From SIG588 sp045533175 (lineage in GTDB: Bacteria > Bacillota > Clostridia > Oscillospirales > Acutalibacteraceae), in assembly GCA_045533175.1 (NCBI GenBank), contig JAZSHJ010000030.1, positions 1 through 21,245 of the forward strand: a DNA stretch of 21,245 nucleotides, in the 5' to 3' direction. Shown in pieces: positions 7,013-14,300 of the stretch (position 1 is its first letter; each line of letters opens with the position of its first letter). Under the pieces are notes generated by a model, which saw only the letters and a program-made list of their open reading frames with translations, searched no databases and was not told the DNA's origin. The position numbers and the translations under genes are program-made.

Positions 7013-9994
7013 TTATGCAAATTCTTGAATCTTCCCAACAGCGAATTGCAATACCAACCGCGCATCGGTGGAATCGATCTTGTTGTCGCCGTTCACATCC
7101 GCGGCGGCGGTATCAAGCGCTGCCTCCTCGATCTTGCCCACCGCGTATTGCAACACGAGGCGCGCATCGGTGGAATCGATGCGTCCGCTTTTGTCCACGT
7201 CACCATACACCGTATCCGGTGTGAACGCTTCTTTCTTCACCGCACCGCAGTCCAAACACAGGTAGGTGATCTCCCCTGCTTGTGAGGCGGTGGGCTTTGC
7301 GGTTATCCATCCGCCATCCCAACGGTGCGGCAACGGTGGGATCGTATTGCCGCGCTTCACCACCGTTTGGCACACGGTACAGAACAGGTCCCCCGTGTAC
7401 CCTGCGGCATCGCAAGCGGCGGCTTGTGCGTTTTTCACCACCTTTTCGTGGGCGGGGATCGCGTGACCGCGTCCGCCTTTCACCACGCCGTTGCATTCAC
7501 GGCAAACGTCATCGCCCGTGTATCCCGCTTCAAAGCAGGTGGCGGCACGGTATCCCTGAAGCGCTGTTCCTGCGGCGTGTTCACACGCCACCAGCCGGGC
7601 GGCGGCGGCATCCAACCGCACCACCGCATCCGCAATGGCTCGTTCGGTGGCAAACAGATCGTCCGCAACGGCTTTGGCCTCGACCAATGCCGCTTCAAAT
7701 GCCGTGCGGGAAGCGGGAACCGTCCCGTTCAACACGTCGTCGGCTGCCTGGATACGCGCGTTGATCGTGCGGCGATCGTGCACGCGGGAAATTTCCACCC
7801 GCAACAAGCTGTCCCACACGGGACACGACGCGGTGTTCGGCACACGCAACGAACCCGTGCTGTGAATACCGTTGGTGAATGCGGCATCCTCCAGCACGAT
7901 TTCCGCCACTCCGTTTTGTACCGTACTGTGTATCGTTTTGAAGCGTGCCGAAAATTCATCTTCCGCCGCGCGAGCGATCTGATACTGCCAATCGAACGCC
8001 ATGATCGTACTATCCCGACGGAAGGTGAAGCGCACCGCCACGGAGCAATTTTCCTCCCCTTCCCGCAAAAGCGAATACGTAAGCGCCGCATAGACGTAAC
8101 AATTCAACTCCCCTTCCAACGTGATGCCGTCGGTAACGGGCACAGCGGTGATGCCGCTGTTTTTCTGCAGGAGAATGTGGGGATAATACCCGCTGTGAGG
8201 TGTTGTCTCATAATCCGCGCGGTCCAATCCGCCCGTTTCCCACACGTGTTCGGAATTGACCACCCGCATGGATTTGATGTACGCGCAATCGGTGCCGCCG
8301 TGACAGCCGCGCACACCGATCGCAAATTCGCGTTCGCGCAACGCATCAACCTGGGCTGTCGAATACGTGTAGGTCACGAGCGCGGTTTCCTGCATTTTCA
8401 AAACGTTCCAACCCGGACCGTTCACCCCTTCGGTGAAACAATCGATCCATTGCCCGTCTTCGGAGAGCGTGCCGTCTGCCAACACGTTGGGGGCAGGCAT
8501 AAAACGAAAAATCTGATCACTCAGCCGTCCTTCAGCAACGTAGTATTCCAAAATCAGCGTCACGCTTTGCCCTTTTGGGACGTTGGCAAACAGCTTGCCC
8601 GCCGCGTGAAACCCTTGCCAATCCCCCGTAAGTTCAATGCCGTAGCCATGTTCGTCATCAATACGGGTGGCCGCGGGGTGCACACCGCTGTCTTGCAGTT
8701 CCACGTTACCGTACACTTCGCCGTCGACGGTATCGAACCACACATACGGCGTGGGTAATCCGTTGTGCAACAGGGCGGGAATCTTTTTACCGTGTTTGAT
8801 CAACCGTTCACAGGTGGCGCAGTACACGTCCCCCGTGTATCCGTTTTCGTTATCGGTCGGTTCTGTCCGCCCTTTCACGGTGATGTTCATTCCCCATTCC
8901 GACATCGCCTCGTGCATTGCTTCCCGCGCGGCATCGGTGACGGGGGTTTGGCAATAGGTTTCCACGTCGTACACTTCTATGCGTGCAATGGCGGGCAACT
9001 CCTGCATCAACACACGTATCGAGCCAAGCCCGTTCAAGCGGTTTTTCAGGCACGCGTTCACCATCACGGTGGCCACGCCGTTCACAAAGTAGGTTTTCGG
9101 GATGGTCCCCCAATAAAAGTTGCCTTCTTCGTCGCTCATGTCCACCGCATCCAACCGTAAGCGGCTGTTTTCGTATCCTTCGCTCGCATACACCTTCAAA
9201 AGGATCGGCTTGTTGCGATTTTGCTCGTCGCCCATCTCTTCGCCGTGCACACGCACATACATGTATCCTTCAAATCCTTCTTGTTGCTCATACACGCCCC
9301 ACGAAGTGTCAAAACCGTAGATCGGCGTCACGTCGGGATAATACTCACATGGCGCCTGCCCTTTAAAATTCACAAAAGCGCAATAGGGATCGGTATAGTC
9401 AACCGCATGCACATATTCGGTGTTCACCAATTTTACCGATTGGATATACACCTGTTCGGCGCCCGATTCGCATCCCAATACGTAGAACTTGAAATCCTTG
9501 TTTCGCAGGTCGGCCAGTTCCTCTGCCGTAAAGGTGTGGAACACCAGCGCACGCTGGTGACCGACCAAGTGTTGATGAGCCGTGAACAGATCCGTCTGCG
9601 GATAGCCGTCCGCCGTGACGTAACGGAACAACTGATAATTTTCGGCGGCGGAAAACTCTTTGGTGGTGTAATACTGGATCGCCATGGTCACGCTTTGCCC
9701 CTGCGGCACGTTTTTAAGCAGTTCGCCGCCCATCCAAAAACCCGACCAGTCGTAATCCAGGCGAAGTCCGTATTGATTGGTGTTGGGGATTTGTTGCGGT
9801 GTGATACTGCCGAACTCCCCGTCTTTGCCCACGTCAAAATTGCTCACGAGTGTGCCGCCCGCCGTGTCCAGCCATGCATACGGTTCGGGCAACAGAATGT
9901 TCATTTCGGCCAGCGTTTCACCACAGGCGTTGCAAGTGGTGGTTTGTTTAGCGGCGGTAGCGGTCACCGTCACGCCGAACGAAGCAGCCGTCAT
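7013..9994 (-). CDS. Downstream piece of a frameshifted dockerin repeat protein
   Basis: This frame carries the rest of the protein begun at 11121. It has two more repeat units (about 8762-9892 and 7772-8761), a FIVAR-like helical segment (7583-7765), Cys-pair modules (7226-7582) and a C-terminal dockerin (7028-7204). The dockerin has two F-hand repeats, DVDKSGRIDSTD and DVNGDNKIDSTD, both with the Ser-Thr recognition pair. Similarity to the 1751-aa paralogue begins at the A6 tract (10007-10012), upstream of the first usable ATG (9994). That ATG overlaps the upstream stop as ATGA. A product begun there would have no signal peptide, so independent expression looks non-functional. The likely intact product is a fused protein of 1369 aa, made after a -1 shift or before an A was lost. 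The coding sense is clear; its expression is uncertain. Confidence 0.8.
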   Translation of the reverse strand: MTAASFGVTVTATAAKQTTTCNACGETLAEMNILLPEPYAWLDTAGGTLVSNFDVGKDGEFGSITPQQIPNTNQYGLRLDYDWSGFWMGGELLKNVPQGQSVTMAIQYYTTKEFSAAENYQLFRYVTADGYPQTDLFTAHQHLVGHQRALVFHTFTAEELADLRNKDFKFYVLGCESGAEQVYIQSVKLVNTEYVHAVDYTDPYCAFVNFKGQAPCEYYPDVTPIYGFDTSWGVYEQQEGFEGYMYVRVHGEEMGDEQNRNKPILLKVYASEGYENSRLRLDAVDMSDEEGNFYWGTIPKTYFVNGVATVMVNACLKNRLNGLGSIRVLMQELPAIARIEVYDVETYCQTPVTDAAREAMHEAMSEWGMNITVKGRTEPTDNENGYTGDVYCATCERLIKHGKKIPALLHNGLPTPYVWFDTVDGEVYGNVELQDSGVHPAATRIDDEHGYGIELTGDWQGFHAAGKLFANVPKGQSVTLILEYYVAEGRLSDQIFRFMPAPNVLADGTLSEDGQWIDCFTEGVNGPGWNVLKMQETALVTYTYSTAQVDALREREFAIGVRGCHGGTDCAYIKSMRVVNSEHVWETGGLDRADYETTPHSGYYPHILLQKNSGITAVPVTDGITLEGELNCYVYAALTYSLLREGEENCSVAVRFTFRRDSTIMAFDWQYQIARAAEDEFSARFKTIHSTVQNGVAEIVLEDAAFTNGIHSTGSLRVPNTASCPVWDSLLRVEISRVHDRRTINARIQAADDVLNGTVPASRTAFEAALVEAKAVADDLFATERAIADAVVRLDAAAARLVACEHAAGTALQGYRAATCFEAGYTGDDVCRECNGVVKGGRGHAIPAHEKVVKNAQAAACDAAGYTGDLFCTVCQTVVKRGNTIPPLPHRWDGGWITAKPTASQAGEITYLCLDCGAVKKEAFTPDTVYGDVDKSGRIDSTDARLVLQYAVGKIEEAALDTAAADVNGDNKIDSTDARLVLQFAVGKIQEFA

Positions 9995-11031
9995 TTGCGC
10001 ATGGAATTTTTTCGCAATTCCTCCGTTGCTTGCGGCGAGGTGCAATAACTGCCTGCATCGTACACCTCGATACGGGAAAACTTGGCCGCTTCGGACATGC
10101 GAAAACGCAACGACCCCCATCCGTTCAGCGTGTTATTAAAACACCCCATAAGGAACGCGTCACCCACACCGTCTTGCATGGACACGGCAATGTCGGGTGC
10201 GCCCGCCCCGTGGCTCCAATCGGACTCTGCACCGTTCACACTAATTTCGTATTCGTTGATCCGCACCGTTTCGTTTTCGCAGCCTTCGGCCGCAAAAAGT
10301 TTCAAATAGATCAATTTGTTTTCGGTGCGAGATACCGCCGTCGGCGCGCCGTACACCTTATAATACGCGTAACCTTCAAACTCCTCGCTCACTTCCAATA
10401 CGTGCCGCGTCATATGGCAGTTTGCCATATCCGACACGGTGGGATAATAGTCGCTGACAGGAGATTCGACCGTATTGTAAAACGCATATCCGCGATCGGC
10501 CGATGCCACATACTTTGCATTCACCAACCGCACCGATTGAATATACACATGATCTGCCCCGCCGGGGCAACCGCGCACCCCCACGGTAAATTCGCTGTCC
10601 GCGAGCGCGGCGATCTGCTCGGCCGTGTAGCAATACACCACCACACCGCGTTGACCAAGGACGATCTTGTCGTTGCCCAAGCCTTCTCCGTCACGACCGC
10701 GGGTAAAGTAGTTGATCCATTGTTCGCCTTCGGACACATCACCCGATGCCGTCACATTGCCCGCGGGCATAATGCGAAACAGCTGATCGTCCAATACGGG
10801 TTCGGTCACGTAGTATTCCACCAAAAGGCACGCACCGTCCCCTTCGGGCAGATCTTTCAAAAAGCGGCCGCTTGTCCAAAAACCCAGCCAGTCTCCCGTG
10901 AGCTTGATACCGAAGCCGTTTTCACCGTCGATCGTGTGGGGAGTCAGACGGATGCCTGCGCTGTGACTCACGACGCAGTTAGATATCGTTTCGCCGCTTG
11001 CCGTATCGATCCGCAAATACGGTTCGGGCAA
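7772..11031 (-). repeat. Three tandem ~380-residue repeat units in the interrupted dockerin protein
   Basis: Units run 11031-9893, 9892-8762 and 8761-7772. The first two follow the order LPxPY, GYGIxLxxDWxGF-like, VPxGQSVT, FR, VYIQSV or YIKS, YYP, GYEN-like, a Phe-rich strand, ACLKNxLN-like and RIEVYD. The third begins the same way but ends in the alternative second half seen in the last unit of the large paralogue (RFTF, WQYQ, AAFTN, SLRVPN). The frameshift falls near the end of the first unit. Confidence 0.8.
9991..10024 (-). other. Frame-change site: A6 slippery tract with upstream GGAGG and ATGA stop/start overlap
   Basis: On the minus strand the order is GGAGG (10020-10024), seven bases, then A AAA AAT (10006-10012). 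The zero-frame stop TGA (9991-9993) follows and overlaps an ATG of the new frame (9992-9994). Re-reading one A restores the frame that aligns with the paralogue. A AAA AAT fits the X XXY YYZ pattern of bacterial -1 sites. In E. coli dnaX a Shine-Dalgarno-like element about 10 bases upstream stimulates slippage; the spacing here is shorter. Confidence 0.6.
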
Positions 11032-11121
11032 ACTGTCCGCCGCCGCAAACCATCCCATACCGCCAAACAGCGAAAGCAGTAACACCATGACCGCTATTGC
11101 CGAGATCCATCGTTTCACCAT
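9991..11121 (-). CDS. Secreted N-terminal piece of the interrupted dockerin repeat protein
   Basis: A 376-aa product with an export signal (MVKRWISAIAVMVLLLSLFG, ending near AAADS) followed by one full repeat unit. The unit contains LPEPYLRIDT, GFGIKLTGDWLGFW, LVEYYV, FRIMPAG, GEQWINYF, VYIQSVRLVN, DYYPTV and RIEVYDAGSYC. It ends abruptly after the frame change (RKNSMRK, then TGA), where the 1751-aa paralogue continues into the next unit. As read, it would be a soluble secreted one-unit protein without the dockerin. The start at 11121 has GAGGTG seven bases upstream and a promoter with a perfect TATAAT. Its function is not recognised. The beta-rich, aromatic pattern recalls extracellular binding modules, but no specific family could be assigned by reading alone. 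Confidence 0.82.
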   Translation of the reverse strand: MVKRWISAIAVMVLLLSLFGGMGWFAAADSLPEPYLRIDTASGETISNCVVSHSAGIRLTPHTIDGENGFGIKLTGDWLGFWTSGRFLKDLPEGDGACLLVEYYVTEPVLDDQLFRIMPAGNVTASGDVSEGEQWINYFTRGRDGEGLGNDKIVLGQRGVVVYCYTAEQIAALADSEFTVGVRGCPGGADHVYIQSVRLVNAKYVASADRGYAFYNTVESPVSDYYPTVSDMANCHMTRHVLEVSEEFEGYAYYKVYGAPTAVSRTENKLIYLKLFAAEGCENETVRINEYEISVNGAESDWSHGAGAPDIAVSMQDGVGDAFLMGCFNNTLNGWGSLRFRMSEAAKFSRIEVYDAGSYCTSPQATEELRKNSMRK

Positions 11122-11171
11122 ATCTTCACCTCATATGATCGAGCATGTCGCCACGCAAATAACCCATACTC

Positions 11172-11201
11172 ATTATACCTCATCCCCACATCCGCCGTCA
11201 A
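11172..11201 (-). promoter_or_regulatory. Promoter of the interrupted dockerin gene
   Basis: On the minus strand TTGACG (11196-11201) and TATAAT (11172-11177) are spaced by 18 bases, about 50 bases before the ATG at 11121. An intact strong promoter suggests the gene is still transcribed. Confidence 0.8.
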
Positions 11202-11266
11202 TGCTCTCCGCTGTTTTCGTGAGACCTCACAAACTGTGCCCGTCTTTTTTACGATTATCACAGAAA

Positions 11267-11307
11267 GGCACCCCGCCGCAGTATACCTGCGGCGGGGTGC
11301 CGTTTTT
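11267..11307. terminator. Terminator downstream of the 1751-aa dockerin gene
   Basis: A perfect 15-bp GC-rich stem (11267-11281 with 11287-11301) closes on a 5-nt loop, 34 bases beyond the stop codon at 11336. The T-run is stronger on the plus strand (11303-11307) than on the minus strand (TTTCTG), yet only minus-strand genes flank it. It separates the two paralogous genes into independent transcription units. Confidence 0.8.
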
Positions 11308-11335
11308 GTTTTGGCAAGTTCACCTTGCGCTCATA

Positions 11336-14300
11336 TTATTTTGCTTGCGGGAATTCCTTGATCTTACCAACCGCAAACTGCAGGATCAAACGGGCATCGG
11401 TAGAATCGATCTTGCCGTTTCCGTCCACATCCGCCGTTTCGAGATTCAGTTCCGAAGGTGCGATCTTCTTAACCGCGAACTGCAGAACCAAACGGGCGTC
11501 GGTGGAATCGATCCTGCCGTCTTCGTTGACGTCGGCCATCGCCGCTTCAAAATCGCAGCGCACAACCTTCTTGGATTTGCACACCGCACAAGTCAGCGTG
11601 ATCTCACCGGTTTCGGTGGGCGTTGCGGGCTTGGTCACCACGCCGTCATCCCATGTGTGGGGAAGCGCCGGGATATCTTCGCCGTACTGCGCAATCTCCT
11701 TGCACACTTCGCAGTAGAGATCCGCCGTGTGACCGACCGCGTCGCAGGTAGCTTCCTTCGCGTTCTTCTTCGTAAGCGTGTGGTGAGGGATCACTTTACC
11801 CTCTATCAGCACGAAGCCGCAATCCACACACACCGTGTCGCCTTCGTAACCGTCCGTCAAGCAGGTTTCCTTCACGTAACCCTCGATTTCGGTCACGCCG
11901 ATGCTGTGGTCACAATCCACCAGCATAGCTTCGGCCGCTTCGAGCGCCGCCAGCGCATCGGCAATATCCTTTTCGGTGGACCACAGATCGTCCACAATCT
12001 CCTGTGCATTCGCCAACGCCGCAGTAAATGCCGCCTGCGATGCATAGGTCTTGCCTTCCAGCAGCTCGTCGGCGCTCTTGATGTACGCCTTCAGCGCGGA
12101 GTTGTCGTTCACACGCATAACGCGGATCTCCAACAGGTTGTCGAGCACCGGCTGTTTCACCGAGTTCGGCACACGGAACGAACCGAGAGTGTTCAGTTTG
12201 TTGGTGAACGCCGCTTCGTCGATGAGCACTTCCACCACGCCGTCAGCCACGTTGCTGTATGCCTGGAAGAACTCCGAATGATCCGCCTGCGGTTCCGCCT
12301 TGCATTGATACTGCCAACCGAAACCGCTGATATTGCTGCCTTCTTTGAAGGTGAGGCGAATCACCACGGGGCAGTTCGCTTCCCCTTCTTTCAGCAAGGA
12401 CTGCGTCACCGCGATATACCCGAAGCGGATCGTGTCGCCGTCCTCGTCCTTGCCTTCTTCGGTTTTGTTGATGGTGATACCGTTCGCCTGCTGTCCCAGA
12501 ATGTCGGGATAATAGTCGCAAACAGCCTCGTCTTCAAAAGAGATGAAATCGTAACCGACATCGCCCGAACCCTTTACATACTGCGGATCGATCACGCGCA
12601 CCGACTGAATATAGGTCACGTTCGCACCGGGGGGACAACCCATGATAGCGATAAGATAGTCGGGATTCGCCTTGGCCTCTGCCACCTGTTCCGCGCTGAT
12701 CGGAATCAGCAGGAGCGTCGGGGTATGGCATTCCTTGGAGGAAGTCATGATATCCACGTGGCTCGCATCGCCGATCACACCGCCGATCTGATAACGCAGC
12801 ATCTGACCGGTCGCGTCGCTGTCGATGTAGTATTCCACCGCCATGATGACATCTTTGCCTTCGGGCACGTCATTGAACGCTCCGTTCAGGAGGAAGCCGG
12901 ACCAGTCGGCCTGCAAGCGAATACCGTATTCGCCCGTGGCACCGATGGGCAACACTTCCAAGGAGCCCGCCCCGCCGGTGATTACCGGCGCCGTACCTTT
13001 CACGGAATAGTTGCCGTTGGTGGTCAAAAGCCAAGCGTACGGATCGGGCAGATTGCTTTCTGCCAGCTGAGGCAACACACGGCCGGCGGCCAGTTTGGTG
13101 TCACAAGTCGCGCAATACACGTCGCCGCTGTAACCGGGCGCTTCGGTGGTGGCATCCACCTTGCCCACGATCTTGATGTTTACGCGGTTGTCGTTCATGC
13201 ACTTGTGGAACTCTTCCACCAGCGTTTGATCTGCATCGTCCAACGCACAGTAGGTAACCACATCGTACACTTCCACGCGTGCAATCTTCACCGCTTCGGT
13301 GTAGAAGATACGGAATGAACCGACACGGTTCAACCCATTGGTGAAGCAAGCCTTCGGCAGCAACACGCCGCCCACGCCGTTCACGATCTCTGCCACGGCG
13401 GCTGCGTAACCGGCATCGCCGCTGAAGATACCGGCGTTGGTGCCGTTGGTCACTTCGTAACCTTGGATCGCCACGGTGGTGTTCTTGTATTCATCGGTGG
13501 TGTAGAACTTGATGTACACCGGTTTGCTTGCGGTGGGGCTGTTGGCCAGCGGACCACCCTGCAACGTGAAGTAGCGATACAGCCAATCGGTGTCGGGATA
13601 ATTTTGGGGATCGCTTTCCAGATCCGCATAGGTCACGCCGTTCGCGTTGGGTGCTTCAACGTCGGGATAGTAATCGCACAAAGTATCCTTCTCAAAGGTG
13701 GTATACACGTATCCGCCATCGGTGTCTACGTGCAGATATTCGGTGCTGATCACCTTCGCCGATTGCAGATAGACGATATCGGTGCCGCCTGCGCAACCCA
13801 GAATATCAATGGCAAAGTCGCTGTTGCCGATCGCCGCCAGTTCTGCATCCGTAAACACGTGACAGATCAGCCCCGACTGCTTCGACACCAATGCACCGCC
13901 GAAGATATCCACTTGTTTGCCGCCGGCAATGCGATAACGGAACATTTGCTCGTTGCCGGTCAGATCGGCATCGACATAATATTCGATCACCAGCGCGGCC
14001 TTTTTGCCCTGCGCCATGGTGGCCAGCGACACGCCGTTCATCTGAATACCCTTCCAGTCGCCGGTCAACTTGATGCCCGCCTCGCCGGTGGCACCGATCG
14101 CTTCCACAACCACGCTGGTGACACCTTCGCCCGCCGGTAGAATGTCGGCACCCAGAGCGCTCAGCACGCCGCCTTCGGTACCAAACTGCGCATAGGGGGT
14201 GGGCAGGCCGCTGTCGTTCTGTTTCGGAATCACCACACCGTACTTCAGCACGGTATCACAGGTGATACACACGGTATCGCCGGTGTAACCGTTTTCGGTG

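Larger units (their letters stand above)
7013..11121 (-). pseudogene. Composite gene: secreted three-unit dockerin repeat protein, interrupted by a -1 frameshift
   Basis: Joining the two frames at the A6 tract gives a 1369-aa protein that matches the 11336-16591 paralogue from signal peptide to dockerin. The first unit is at residues 31-410, the second at 411-787 and the third from 788. A FIVAR-like segment lies at about 1120-1180, Cys-pair modules at 1181-1299 and the dockerin at 1307-1365. It has its own promoter and a good GAGGTG site, and no other disabling change is visible. It may be a recent pseudogene, a phase-variable gene, a programmed frameshift or a sequence error. The single defect in 4.1 kb argues against long-term decay. 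Confidence 0.7.

Noticed and set aside
10012..10120. Upstream start at 10120 for the downstream dockerin piece
   Set aside because: Residues before the A6 tract in this frame do not resemble the paralogue and lie out of frame within the conserved end of the first repeat unit, so this part is not genuine coding sequence in that frame.
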